Positions 1 to 12,593 of a stretch of DNA of 64,000 nucleotides are shown here, piece after piece; position 1 is the stretch's first letter, and each line of letters starts with the position of its first letter. Position numbers and translations under genes: made by a program. Under the pieces are notes generated by a model, which saw only the letters and a program-made list of their open reading frames with translations, had not been told where the DNA came from and made no database searches. Source of the DNA: Streptococcus intermedius SK54 = ATCC 27335 (GTDB taxonomy: Bacteria; Bacillota; Bacilli; Lactobacillales; Streptococcaceae); assembly GCF_000413475.1 (NCBI RefSeq), contig NZ_ATFK01000001.1, positions 1 through 64,000 on the forward strand, given 5' to 3'.

Positions 1-29
1 AGCGTTAGAAAAAAAGATGAAAAAAGGTA

Positions 30-58
30 TTGACAAGAAGAGTAGTAGGTGATATACT
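30..58 (+). promoter_or_regulatory. rRNA operon promoter
   Basis: A perfect -35 TTGACA (30-35) is followed after 17 bases by TATACT (53-58), in AT-rich sequence about 140 bases before the 16S gene. Downstream, near 90-112, is a TTTGAAAACTGAAC segment resembling the boxA/antitermination region seen in streptococcal rRNA leaders, and a CTGTC-AGT-GACAG hairpin near 167-179 that belongs to pre-16S processing. The window starts only 29 bases upstream, so a further upstream promoter could exist. Confidence 0.85.
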
Positions 59-200
59 AAGATAGTTGTCGCTTGAATGGCGATAAAGACCTTTGAAAAC
101 TGAACAAGACGAACCAATGTGCAGGCGACTGTTGAGAGACAGTCAGTCAAACATAAGCAAATAAATCTGTCAGTGACAGAAATGAGTGAAGACTCAAACT

Positions 201-1762
<1,562 letters not shown>

Positions 1763-1812
1763 AAAATACGGAAGACATTGAGTTCGTTTTGTTTAGTTTT
1801 GAGAGGTCTTGT

Positions 1813-1885
1813 GGGGCCTTAGCTCAGCTGGGAGAGCGCCTGCTTTGCACGCAGGAGGTCAGCGGTTCGATCCCGCTAGGCTCCA
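1813..1885 (+). tRNA. tRNA-Ala (anticodon TGC)
   Basis: A 73-base cloverleaf in the 16S-23S spacer. The acceptor stem is GGGGCCT/AGGCTCC with discriminator A, the D-arm is AGCTCAGCTGGGAGAGC, the anticodon TGC is at 1846-1848 in the loop TTTGCAC, and the T-loop is GGTTCGATCCC. CCA is not encoded. A single tRNA-Ala in this spacer is the standard streptococcal arrangement. Confidence 0.97.
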
Positions 1886-2026
1886 TTAGGATATGGAATT
1901 CACCTTTAGTTGATGATATCCTAAAGTAGCACATTGAAAATTGAATAACGATATCAAATAGTAACAAGAAAATAAACCGAAAACGCTGTGAATATTAATG
2001 AGTTTATGACTGAAAGGTCAAAATAA

Positions 2027-4927
<2,901 letters not shown>

Positions 4928-5058
4928 AAAGAAGTAATGAAGGCGAAACCAGTAAGGGTTGAGCTTGAGTACGATTTCATTGAGAATCAGCGTAGAAGGG
5001 ATGATCTTGAGAAGATTTGAGAAGTTATTCAATTTTGAGTGTGTTACATACTCAGCAG

Positions 5059-5174
5059 TTAAGTGACGATAGCCTAGGAGATACACCTGTACCCATGCCG
5101 AACACAGTAGTTAAGCCCTAGAACGCCGGAAGTAGTTGGGGGTTGCCCCCTGTCAGATATGGTAGTCGCTTAGC
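5059..5174 (+). rRNA. rrf: 5S ribosomal RNA
   Basis: A 116-base 5S gene about 130 bases after 23S. It has the paired ends TTAAGTGACGA/TCGCTTAG(C), the conserved CCGAACACAG segment (5099-5108) and the loop region GTTGGGGGTTGCCCCC. It belongs to the same transcript as 16S and 23S. Confidence 0.96.
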
Positions 5175-5179
5175 ATTGA

Positions 5180-5253
5180 TCCGGCATAGCTCAGTTGGTA
5201 GTAGCGCATGACTGTTAATCATGATGTCGTAGGTTCGAGTCCTACTGCCGGAG
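5180..5253 (+). tRNA. tRNA-Asn (anticodon GTT)
   Basis: A 74-base tRNA six bases after 5S. The acceptor stem TCCGGCA pairs with TGCCGGA and the discriminator is G. The anticodon loop CTGTTAA carries GTT (5214-5216) and the T-arm reads GTAGGTTCGAGTCCTAC. CCA is not encoded. tRNA-Asn after 5S is common in streptococcal rRNA operons. Confidence 0.96.
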
Positions 5254-5289
5254 TTGTATATAAATTGAATCACTAGAATCAATAGTAAC

Positions 5290-5348
5290 TAAATAAACCG
5301 ATTCCCAAACGTTTAACTTTTGAGGGTTGGTTTATTTAGTTTTTTTTT
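5290..5348 (+). terminator. rRNA operon terminator
   Basis: An 11-bp perfect stem, CTAAATAAACC (5290-5300) with GGTTTATTTAG (5329-5339), is followed by a run of nine T residues. This is a strong intrinsic terminator closing the rRNA-tRNA operon. Confidence 0.9.
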
Positions 5349-5536
5349 GAAGCATACTGCAAAATAAAATATGAAGTTGGCAATACGTCAGAAGCAGAAT
5401 TTGACAGACTAAAAGCCAGCGTCTTAAACACTGGCTGATAATAGGAAGGTATAGCTCTGACCTAAGTGACCTAAGCATTTCGTTGTGCGGGTGCTTAGAA
5501 TGTGAGATTTGACCGAGAAATCTTTCTGTCAAGTTC
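5349..5536. other. Intergenic region with hairpins and a possible gene remnant
   Basis: No intact gene is seen here. On the plus strand, 5350-5439 reads open and ends with a TGA; the translated tail (NTSEAEFDRLKASVLNTG) looks protein-like but has no start, so it may be the 3' end of a lost gene. Inverted repeats lie at 5414-5436 (AGCCAG/CTGGCT), 5471-5498 (CTAAGCA/TGCTTAG) and 5511-5534 (TTGAC/GTCAA). On the minus strand the 5414-5436 stem is followed by TTTTAG and is the best, though weak, terminator candidate for the aspartate kinase gene. Confidence 0.3.
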
Positions 5537-6886
5537 TTATGTAAAAAATGCTTTGTATAATGCTTTAATAGCAGCTTTTTCTTGTTCGGAATTAATGACA
5601 ATCATGATAGAAACTTCACTAGATCCTTGTGAAATCATTTGGATATTAATGTGATTATCTGATAATGCTTTTGTAGCGGTAGCGGTCAAACCAATGTGGC
5701 TTTTCATTTTTTCGCCGACAATCATAATGATTGAAAGATCATGTTCAATTTCTGCGTGGTCGACCTCTAATTTTTGTCTTAATTGGCGAAGAATCTCCTC
5801 TTCTTTAATGGGGGTCAACTCACGATCTCGAAGGATGATGGAGAGATCGTCAATACCAGTAGGCATGTGCTCCCAACGGATATTTAGGTCTTCTAAGATT
5901 TGCAGAACCTTTCGACCAAAACCTATTTCACGGTTCATGAGGTATTTAGACATATTGATGCTGGTGAAATGGGCATCTGCAGCGATACCTACCACAGGAA
6001 TATCCCCGTTGCTATGCTTTAAAACAATTGTCGTACCAGGATGAGTAGGGTTATTTGTATTTTTAATAACGAGTGGAATTTTTCCACGGTAAGCTGGAAT
6101 GAGTGCTTCGTCATGTAATACAGTAAAACCTGCATAAGCTAATTCACGCATTTCACGATAGGTTAATTCTGGAATGGAATGTGGCTTGTGAATAATACCA
6201 GGATGAGCTGCAAAAATACCATCAACATCTGTGAAATTTTCATAGAGATCAGCTTTTATTCCTGCGGCAATAATGGAGCCAGTAATATCTGATCCACCAC
6301 GCGAAAAAGTACAAATCTGGTTGTCTTTTGTTACTCCGAAAAATCCTGGTATAATCAATACTTCATCGGATTCATTTAATTCCTCAATTTTATCATAACT
6401 AGAGGGGAGGAGTCGTGCATTTCCTGGTTCGCTGGATACAATGAGCCCAGCTTCTCTGGGATGAACATAGCGTGCATTTATGCCATTTTGGGAGAAATAG
6501 GCTGCAATAAGTTTCGCATTATTATTTTCACCTGCAGCAAGAAAAGTATCATACAAGAATTTATTATTTTCGATAGGAAGGCTTGCGAGCTTTTGGATAC
6601 TTTTTGAAATTCTTTCTAGAATATTTGGCTTGAGCTCCAGTTCTAGCGCCATGTCTTGATAGCGCTGAATAATCCATTGTTGATGTTTTGTTACGTCATT
6701 ACCAGCAACATAGTCTCGATAATATTTAATGAGGGCATCTGTTACCTTTGTATCTTGCGCGCTTCGTTTTCCAGGAGCAGATACAATCACAAAACGCCGT
6801 TCAGAATCTTCTTTGATAATCTGTAATACTTTTGCTAATTGGGCAGCGGAGGCAAGTGAGCTTCCTCCAAATTTAACAACTTTCAT
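5537..6886 (-). CDS. Aspartate kinase
   Basis: Phosphorylates L-aspartate, the first step towards lysine/diaminopimelate, threonine and methionine, so it also feeds peptidoglycan synthesis. The 449-residue protein opens with the KFGGSSLA motif (residues 5-12) of the amino-acid kinase fold and has SRGGSDITG near residue 195. It ends in two ACT regulatory domains, for example TATATKALSDNHINIQMIS near 400-420. Length fits the monofunctional enzyme. The ATG at 6886 is preceded by AGGAGAGG at a good distance. It is transcribed divergently from the fatty-acid cluster, a gene order known in pneumococcus and relatives. Which effector amino acid inhibits it cannot be told from sequence. Confidence 0.95.
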   Translation of the reverse strand: MKVVKFGGSSLASAAQLAKVLQIIKEDSERRFVIVSAPGKRSAQDTKVTDALIKYYRDYVAGNDVTKHQQWIIQRYQDMALELELKPNILERISKSIQKLASLPIENNKFLYDTFLAAGENNNAKLIAAYFSQNGINARYVHPREAGLIVSSEPGNARLLPSSYDKIEELNESDEVLIIPGFFGVTKDNQICTFSRGGSDITGSIIAAGIKADLYENFTDVDGIFAAHPGIIHKPHSIPELTYREMRELAYAGFTVLHDEALIPAYRGKIPLVIKNTNNPTHPGTTIVLKHSNGDIPVVGIAADAHFTSINMSKYLMNREIGFGRKVLQILEDLNIRWEHMPTGIDDLSIILRDRELTPIKEEEILRQLRQKLEVDHAEIEHDLSIIMIVGEKMKSHIGLTATATKALSDNHINIQMISQGSSEVSIMIVINSEQEKAAIKALYKAFFT

Positions 6887-6913
6887 AACCTCTCCTATTG
6901 GCTGATTGTTTAA

Positions 6914-6942
6914 ATTATAGCAAAATTCTGAAATCTTTTCAA
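6914..6942 (-). promoter_or_regulatory. Aspartate kinase promoter
   Basis: On the minus strand, TTGAAA (6942-6937), 17 bases, then TATAAT (6919-6914) with an extended TGC. It starts transcription about 25 bases before the kinase ATG. Confidence 0.75.
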
Positions 6943-6958
6943 ATTTGTTGGGGCTTAC

Positions 6959-6987
6959 TTGCTAAAGAAAAGAATTTATGTTAGAAT
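6959..6987 (+). promoter_or_regulatory. fabM promoter
   Basis: TTGCTA (6959-6964), a 17-base spacer, and an extended -10 TGT-TAGAAT (6979-6987). Transcription should begin at about 6993, directly inside the palindromic FabT-type operator. Confidence 0.7.
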
Positions 6988-6991
6988 ATTA

Positions 6992-7018
6992 TAAATTATT
7001 TGACAGTCAAATAATTTA
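6992..7018. promoter_or_regulatory. FabT-type operator in front of fabM
   Basis: A perfect 27-bp palindrome: arm TAAATTATTTGAC (6992-7004), centre A7005, and its exact reverse complement (7006-7018). The core TTTGAC-A-GTCAAA fits the recognised streptococcal FabT site. It covers the expected transcription start and early transcribed region of fabM, so binding should block this promoter. Assignment to FabT is by motif and by the fabT gene 0.9 kb downstream. Confidence 0.8.
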
Positions 7019-7052
7019 ATTGACAAAGAAAATGATTATCGGAGGCAAGTTA

Positions 7053-7844
7053 ATGCAATTTGGAAATATTTTATATAGTGTCAATGATGGTGTTGCAACA
7101 TTAACTTTAAATCGCCCAGAGGTTTCCAATGGATTTAATATTCCCATGTGTGAAGAAATTTTAACGACGATAAAAATGGTTTCTGAAGATGAATCAATTC
7201 AAATACTGCTTATCAATGCAAATGGGAAAGTCTTTTCTGTTGGAGGCGATTTGGCAGAAATGCAACGTGCAGTAGAAGCGGATGATATTCAATCGTTGGT
7301 AAAAATAGCTGAGTTAGTAAATGAAATTTCTTACGAAATGAAGCGAATGCCTAAACCAATTATAATGAGTGTAGATGGACCAGTTGCTGGTGCGGCAGCT
7401 AATATGGTGATAGCTGCGGATTTCTGCATTGCAACAGATCGTTCTCGCTTTATTCAAGCTTTTGTGGGAGTTGGTCTTGCTCCAGATGCGGGAGGATTGT
7501 ATTTACTTGCAAGAGCGATTGGTGTAACGAGAGCGACACAATTAGCAATGACGGGTGAGCCATTAAATGCTGAAAAAGCTTTAAATTATGGACTTTTATA
7601 TAAAGTTTGTGAGGCTGAAAAGTTAGAAATTACCACGAACCAGTTGATTAAAAAGTTAAAACGCCATTCACTCAACTCTTATCGGGCTATTAAAGAATTA
7701 GTATGGAAGAGTTTATTTACTGGTTGGGAAGAGTATGCAAAACTCGAACTGCATTTGCAGAAAACTTTAGCTTTCACAGAGGATTTCAAAGAAGGGGTTC
7801 GGGCTTATGCTGAAAAGCGTCGACCAAAATTTTCTGGGAAGTAA
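7053..7844 (+). CDS. fabM: FabM, trans-2,cis-3-decenoyl-ACP isomerase (enoyl-CoA hydratase family)
   Basis: Isomerises trans-2-decenoyl-ACP to the cis-3 form, the branch point that creates unsaturated fatty acids in streptococci, which lack FabA. The protein has the crotonase fold: LTLNRPE near the N-terminus, the [10 protein letters not shown] oxyanion-hole segment, and [16 protein letters not shown] in the middle. I start it at ATG 7053 because GGAGG (7041-7045) sits seven bases upstream; an earlier TTG at 7020 lies inside the operator region. That gives 263 residues, close to the pneumococcal enzyme. It is the first gene of the fab locus and is separated from fabT by its own downstream promoter. 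Confidence 0.92.
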   Translation: MQFGNILYSVNDGVATLTLNRPEVSNGFNIPMCEEILTTIKMVSEDESIQILLINANGKVFSVGGDLAEMQRAVEADDIQSLVKIAELVNEISYEMKRMPKPIIMSVDGPVAGAAANMVIAADFCIATDRSRFIQAFVGVGLAPDAGGLYLLARAIGVTRATQLAMTGEPLNAEKALNYGLLYKVCEAEKLEITTNQLIKKLKRHSLNSYRAIKELVWKSLFTGWEEYAKLELHLQKTLAFTEDFKEGVRAYAEKRRPKFSGK

Positions 7845-7852
7845 AAAAGTAG

Positions 7853-7909
7853 TTGCAATTTATTTTGATATCTGATATACTTTTTTAGTCAAATGTTTTG
7901 ATAGTAAAA
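7853..7909 (+). promoter_or_regulatory. fabT promoter with FabT-like operator
   Basis: Promoter TTGCAA (7853-7858), a 17-base spacer, and extended -10 TGA-TATACT (7873-7881). About 15 bases downstream, TTTTGATAGTAAAA (7896-7909) is an imperfect TTTGA-N3-TCAAA site. FabT of Streptococcus is known to repress its own promoter; this is the likely autoregulatory site, weaker in symmetry than the fabM and fabK sites. Confidence 0.65.
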
Positions 7910-7934
7910 GTTTTTGTTAGAGGAGGATAGATTT

Positions 7935-8369
7935 TTGGATTACCAATTGGTCAATGATTATTTAACATCTATTTTCAATAATGTATTGGTTATTGAAGAA
8001 TCTAGTTTGCGAGGCAGTCGCTTCAAGGATATCTCTATCAAAGAAATGCACACGATTGATGTTGTTGGAAAAAATCCCGATGCGACTCCCAGTAGTGTTG
8101 CAAGGGAATTGATGGTTACACTAGGAACCGTAACGACTAGCTTGAATAACCTTGAAAGAAAAGGTTATATTGAACGGACACGTTCAGAAGTTGATCGTCG
8201 TGTAGTTCATCTAAATTTGACAAAAAATGGTCGCCTAATTTATCGTTTGCATAGAAGATTCCACAAGAGAATGGTTGAGAGAATCATTGAAGGAATGGAT
8301 GCAGAAGAGATGAAGGTCATGGGGAAGGGTTTAAATAATCTGTATCATTTTCTAGAGGATTTGAAATAA
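7935..8369 (+). CDS. fabT: FabT, MarR-family repressor of fatty-acid synthesis
   Basis: Winged-helix MarR regulator that represses the fab genes when bound to long-chain acyl-ACP. The recognition-helix region reads [18 protein letters not shown] (about residues 65-82) and the wing carries [15 protein letters not shown] choose the TTG at 7935: AGGAGG (7921-7926) is eight bases upstream and the resulting 144-residue protein matches pneumococcal FabT in length and N-terminus ([10 protein letters not shown]). The stop codon TAA shares its last base with the fabH ATG, so fabT and fabH are translationally coupled. Confidence 0.93.
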   Translation: MDYQLVNDYLTSIFNNVLVIEESSLRGSRFKDISIKEMHTIDVVGKNPDATPSSVARELMVTLGTVTTSLNNLERKGYIERTRSEVDRRVVHLNLTKNGRLIYRLHRRFHKRMVERIIEGMDAEEMKVMGKGLNNLYHFLEDLK

Positions 8370-9343
8370 TGAACTATGCTAAAATTAGTCAAGTTGCTCA
8401 TTATGCTCCGAGTCAGGTGGTTACAAATGATGATTTGGCAAAAATCATGGATACGAGCGATGAATGGATTTCAAGTCGAACGGGAATAAAGCGTCGTCAT
8501 CTGTCACGAACGGAGTCAACGAGTGATTTGGCTACTAAAGTGGCAAATCAATTGTTGAAAAAGGCGAAGATAACTGCAGATGCACTAGACTTTATCATTG
8601 TGGCAACTATTACCCCAGACTCTATGATGCCTTCAACGGCTGCACGAGTTCAAGCAAATATTGGTGCCCATCATGCCTTTGCATTTGATTTGACAGCAGC
8701 TTGTAGCGGCTTTATTTTTGCCCTGTCGATGGCTGAGAAGTTAATTTCCTCAGGTCGTTATCAAAAAGGCCTTGTTATAGGAAGTGAAACTTTATCAAAA
8801 GTCCTTGACTGGTCTGATCGATCAACTGCGGTTCTTTTTGGTGATGGTGCTGGTGGAGTTTTACTAGAGAATGCAGAGCAGCAGCGTTTTTTAGCTGAGC
8901 ATCAATATACAGACGGTTCTCGTGGCGATAGCTTGACTTGTGGTAGAATTGGTTTATCTTCACCCTATTCTGAAAAGGAAACAGCAGCACCTTATCTGAC
9001 GATGGAAGGTCGTAAAATTTTTGATTTTGCTATTCGAGATGTGTCAGAATCTATTAAAAATACGATTGAATCTAGTGGTGTTCAAGCTGAGGATATTGAC
9101 TATCTATTACTGCACCAGGCCAATATTCGCATTTTAGATAAAATGGCGAAGAAGATTGGTGTAGCAAGGGAAAAACTCCCTGCAAATATGATGGAATACG
9201 GGAATACGAGTGCAGCAAGCATTCCAATTCTTTTATCCGAGTGTGTTGAAAAGGGGCTGATTCACCTAGATGGCAGCCAAACAGTTTTGCTGTCAGGCTT
9301 CGGTGGAGGTTTGACATGGGGCACACTTATTGTTACAATTTAG
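8369..9343 (+). CDS. fabH: FabH, beta-ketoacyl-ACP synthase III
   Basis: Condenses acetyl-CoA (or another starter) with malonyl-ACP to begin each fatty-acid chain. The 324-residue thiolase-fold protein has the catalytic triad in place: Cys112 in TAACSGF, His249 in LLHQAN and Asn279 in YGNTS. The C-terminal GFGGGLTWG segment is typical. It overlaps fabT by one base and is followed by acpP. Confidence 0.96.
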   Translation: MNYAKISQVAHYAPSQVVTNDDLAKIMDTSDEWISSRTGIKRRHLSRTESTSDLATKVANQLLKKAKITADALDFIIVATITPDSMMPSTAARVQANIGAHHAFAFDLTAACSGFIFALSMAEKLISSGRYQKGLVIGSETLSKVLDWSDRSTAVLFGDGAGGVLLENAEQQRFLAEHQYTDGSRGDSLTCGRIGLSSPYSEKETAAPYLTMEGRKIFDFAIRDVSESIKNTIESSGVQAEDIDYLLLHQANIRILDKMAKKIGVAREKLPANMMEYGNTSAASIPILLSECVEKGLIHLDGSQTVLLSGFGGGLTWGTLIVTI

Positions 9344-9396
9344 TTATTATGTGGTAATCACATGAATATAAATATTTATTTTTAAAGGAGTCTATC

Positions 9397-9621
9397 ATGG
9401 CAGTATTTGAAAAAGTACAAGAAATTATTGTAGAAGAACTTGGCAAGGAACCTTCAGAAGTTACTCTTGAGTCAACTTTTGATGACCTTGACGCAGATTC
9501 ATTGGATTTGTTCCAAGTTATCTCAGAAATTGAAGATGCATTCGATATTCAAATTGAAACCGAAGAAGGATTGAACACAGTTGGTGACTTAGTTGCCTAT
9601 GTTGAAGAAAAAACAAAATAA
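9397..9621 (+). CDS. acpP: Acyl carrier protein
   Basis: Carries the growing acyl chain on 4'-phosphopantetheine. The small acidic protein (74 residues) has the DADSLDL motif with the attachment serine at position 35. An AAAGGAG ribosome site lies eight bases before the ATG. In this genus the ACP in the fab cluster serves fatty-acid synthesis; a second ACP elsewhere often exists and is not in this window. Confidence 0.95.
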   Translation: MAVFEKVQEIIVEELGKEPSEVTLESTFDDLDADSLDLFQVISEIEDAFDIQIETEEGLNTVGDLVAYVEEKTK

Positions 9622-9808
9622 AAAGTTGAAACGGGGCTGAGATAAGATTCTCGCCCTCTTTTGAAAAAGGTATTGAGGTAGGCAGTAAAAGTGGGCTGTA
9701 TAACCGATTTTCTTTTGAGAAAAGATCAATAGACAGTCATTTTTGCTGGGGTGAAACAATAAAATCTATGGTTAGATGATATGTTTCACTCCCTCTTGTT
9801 TAGGTAAT

Positions 9809-9825
9809 AGTTTGACTTTCAAAGT
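9809..9825. promoter_or_regulatory. FabT-type operator in front of fabK
   Basis: The symmetric TTTGA-CTT-TCAAA (9811-9823) lies 63 bases before the fabK ATG, in the 265-base acpP-fabK gap. It overlaps a TTGACT that could act as -35, although no clear -10 follows at 17 bases. FabT binding upstream of fabK is known in pneumococcus. Upstream in the same gap are a hairpin (GTGAAACA 9751-9758 with TGTTTCAC 9782-9789) and otherwise unremarkable AT-rich sequence. Confidence 0.65.
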
Positions 9826-9886
9826 ATACAAATACTTAGATTGAAGTAATTGAGCCATTACTTAAGCAATATGAAGGGAAGGTATT

Positions 9887-10861
9887 ATGGAAACACGTGT
9901 TACAGAATTGTTGAATATAAAATATCCTATTTTCCAGGGGGGGATGGCCTGGGTTGCTGATGGTGACTTGGCTGGTGCAGTTTCTAAAGCTGGAGGTCTT
10001 GGAATTATTGGAGCTGGTAATGCACCAAAAGAAGTAGTTAAAGCTAATATTGATAAGATAAAATCATTGACAGACAAGCCTTTTGGTGTCAATATTATGC
10101 TTTTGTCTCCTTTTGTGGAAGATATTGTTAACTTGGTGATTGAAGAAGGTGTTAAAGTAGTAACGACTGGTGCTGGAAATCCAAGTAAATATATGACTCG
10201 TTTCCATGATGCAGGTATTACAGTCATTCCGGTAGTACCTAGTGTAGCATTGGCTAAGCGAATGGAAAAGATTGGCGCAGATGCAGTTATTGCTGAAGGG
10301 ATGGAAGCAGGAGGTCATATCGGAAAATTGACTACAATGACCTTAGTTCGTCAAGTTGTTGAAGCGATTGATATCCCTGTGATTGCAGCAGGAGGGATTG
10401 CCGATGGCCATGGTGCTGCTGCGGGCTTTATGCTTGGTGCGGAAGCTGTTCAAGTAGGAACGCGTTTCGTTGTTGCAAAAGAGTCAAATGCGCATCAAAA
10501 TTATAAAAATATGATTCTGAAGGCTCGGGATATTGATACAACCATTTCTGCTCAACATTTTGGTCATGCGGTACGAGCTTTAAAAAATAAACTAACTAGA
10601 GAATTTGATCAAGCAGAAAAGGATGCGTTTAAGCAAGAAAATCCAGACTTATCTGTTTTTGAGAATTTAGGCGCGGGTGCTCTGGCAAATGCAGTTGTTC
10701 GGGGTGATGTTGAACATGGTTCTGTCATGTCAGGACAAATTGCGGGGCTTGTTAGCAAAGAAGAGACAGTTGAAGAAATTTTGAAGGATATATACTACGG
10801 TGCAGCAGAGGTAATCCAAAAAGAGGCTAGCCGTTGGGCAGGAGTAACTAGAAATGACTAA
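9887..10861 (+). CDS. fabK: FabK, enoyl-ACP reductase II (FMN)
   Basis: Reduces trans-2-enoyl-ACP in the last step of each elongation round. It is the flavin-dependent enzyme that replaces FabI in streptococci and makes them insensitive to triclosan. The 324-residue TIM-barrel protein of the nitronate monooxygenase/FabK family has PIFQGGMAWVADG at the N-terminus, EGMEAGGHIG near 135-145, and IPVIAAGGIADG near 164-175. Its 3' end overlaps fabD by eight bases. Confidence 0.96.
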   Translation: METRVTELLNIKYPIFQGGMAWVADGDLAGAVSKAGGLGIIGAGNAPKEVVKANIDKIKSLTDKPFGVNIMLLSPFVEDIVNLVIEEGVKVVTTGAGNPSKYMTRFHDAGITVIPVVPSVALAKRMEKIGADAVIAEGMEAGGHIGKLTTMTLVRQVVEAIDIPVIAAGGIADGHGAAAGFMLGAEAVQVGTRFVVAKESNAHQNYKNMILKARDIDTTISAQHFGHAVRALKNKLTREFDQAEKDAFKQENPDLSVFENLGAGALANAVVRGDVEHGSVMSGQIAGLVSKEETVEEILKDIYYGAAEVIQKEASRWAGVTRND

Positions 10862-11792
10862 AACAGCCTTTCTATTTGCAGGTCAGGGAGCTCAGTATTT
10901 GGGAATGGCTCGTGACCTTTATGATCAGTACAATGTAGTGCGAGCAACCTATGATGAAGCAAGCCAAGTGTTAGGTTATGATATAAGAAATTTAATTGAT
11001 CGTGAGGAAGAAAAACTCAATCAGACACGGTATACTCAGCCAGCGATTTTGACGACTTCGGTTGCTATCTATCGGTTATTGCAGGAGGAAGGAATACAAG
11101 CTGCCATAGTAGCAGGTCTTTCTCTTGGAGAATACTCTGCTATGGTAGCCGCTGGTGCTTTGGAGTTTACAACGGCGGTTGCTTTGGTGGCAAAGCGTGG
11201 TGTTTTTATGGAGGAGGCAGCTCCTGCTGGCTCTGGTAAAATGGTTGCGGTTTTAAATGCTGATTTAGCTACGATTGAAACGGCCTGTCAAGAGGCTAGT
11301 CAGCTGGGAATTGTATCACCAGCAAACTACAATACACCTAACCAGATTGTTATTGGCGGTGAAGTTAAAGCGGTTGACAAAGCTGTGGAATTGTTAAAAG
11401 AAGCTGGCGTGAAACGTTTGATTCCACTCAAAGTTTCTGGCCCATTTCATACAGCTTTGTTAAAGCCAGCTAGTGATAAATTGTCAAAAGTTTTAGCAAC
11501 AGTCGAATTTACTGATTTTAAACTCCCTTTGGTAGGAAATACAGAAGCTGCTGTCATGGAAAAAGAACGGATAAAAGAGCTATTAACCCGTCAGGTGATG
11601 GAGCCGGTTCGTTTTTATGACAGCATTGCCAGAATGCAAGAAACTGGTGTAACAAAGTTTATCGAGATTGGTCCTGGAAAAGTTTTGTCTGGTTTTATGA
11701 AAAAAATTGATAAGACAGCTAATGTTTATCAAGTAGAAGACGCGAAGAGCTTGACTGCTCTTCTAGAAAAAAGGAATAGGTATGGAACTTAA
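10854..11792 (+). CDS. fabD: FabD, malonyl-CoA:ACP transacylase
   Basis: Transfers malonyl from CoA to ACP to supply the two-carbon donor. The nucleophile elbow reads GLSLG with Ser90, in place of the more usual GHSLG, as in other streptococci. FAGQGAQ is at the N-terminus and the catalytic His199 is in GPFHT. 312 residues. It overlaps both fabK (8 bases) and fabG (11 bases). Confidence 0.95.
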   Translation: MTKTAFLFAGQGAQYLGMARDLYDQYNVVRATYDEASQVLGYDIRNLIDREEEKLNQTRYTQPAILTTSVAIYRLLQEEGIQAAIVAGLSLGEYSAMVAAGALEFTTAVALVAKRGVFMEEAAPAGSGKMVAVLNADLATIETACQEASQLGIVSPANYNTPNQIVIGGEVKAVDKAVELLKEAGVKRLIPLKVSGPFHTALLKPASDKLSKVLATVEFTDFKLPLVGNTEAAVMEKERIKELLTRQVMEPVRFYDSIARMQETGVTKFIEIGPGKVLSGFMKKIDKTANVYQVEDAKSLTALLEKRNRYGT

Positions 11793-12513
11793 AGGAAAAA
11801 ATATTTTTATAACTGGTTCAACACGTGGCATTGGACTTGCAATGGCTCATAAGTTTGCAAGCTTAGGTGCCAACATTGTTTTAAATGGTCGCCGTGAGAT
11901 TGGTGAGGAGCTCATTTCTGAATTTTCAGATTATGGAGTTCAAGTGATTCCGATATCTGGTGACGTATCAGATAGTACAGATGCTAAGCGAATGGTAGAG
12001 GAAGCTATTGAAAAACTTGGAAGCGTGGATATTCTGGTCAATAATGCTGGTATCACAAAAGATAAACTTATGTTGAAATTAACTGAGGAAGATTTTGAAC
12101 AGGTTTTGAAAGTGAATCTTGTTGGTGCTTTTAATATGACGCAAGCGGTTTTGAAGCCAATGACAAAAGCTCGTCAGGGTGCTATTATCAATGTATCTAG
12201 TGTTGTCGGCTTGATTGGGAATGTTGGTCAAGCAAATTATGCAGCTTCTAAAGCAGGGCTTATTGGTTTCACTAAATCTGTAGCGCGTGAGGTAGCAGCT
12301 CGTAATGTACGAGTAAATGCTATTGCACCAGGCATGATTGAGTCGGATATGACTGATGTTTTGTCTGATAAAGTAAAAGAAGCTACACTGGCTCAGATTC
12401 CAATGAAGCGCTTTGGTAATACCAGCGAAGTGGCAGAAGTGGCGACCTTTCTAGCCCGTCAAGAGTATTTAACAGGACAAGTTATTGCTATTGATGGTGG
12501 CTTAGCCATGTAA
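11782..12513 (+). CDS. fabG: FabG, 3-oxoacyl-ACP reductase
   Basis: NADPH-dependent reduction of 3-ketoacyl-ACP. A short-chain dehydrogenase of 243 residues with cofactor motif TGSTRGIG (11-18), NNAG (87-90), and catalytic Ser140, Tyr153 and Lys157 (NVSS and YAASK). The ATG overlaps the end of fabD, so the two are coupled. An 80-base gap to fabF shows no clear promoter. Confidence 0.95.
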   Translation: MELKGKNIFITGSTRGIGLAMAHKFASLGANIVLNGRREIGEELISEFSDYGVQVIPISGDVSDSTDAKRMVEEAIEKLGSVDILVNNAGITKDKLMLKLTEEDFEQVLKVNLVGAFNMTQAVLKPMTKARQGAIINVSSVVGLIGNVGQANYAASKAGLIGFTKSVAREVAARNVRVNAIAPGMIESDMTDVLSDKVKEATLAQIPMKRFGNTSEVAEVATFLARQEYLTGQVIAIDGGLAM

Positions 12514-12593
12514 TGATAAATTAAGTTGGACAAAAACAGAAAGTTTTGAAGAGATATTTTTCTTAGCTATAAATCAGAATAAAGGAGTTCGAT

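Noticed and set aside
5332..5601. Minus-strand frame of 89 codons over the rRNA terminator and aspartate kinase 3' end
   Set aside because: It overlaps the real kinase gene and its composition reflects hairpins, not a protein family.
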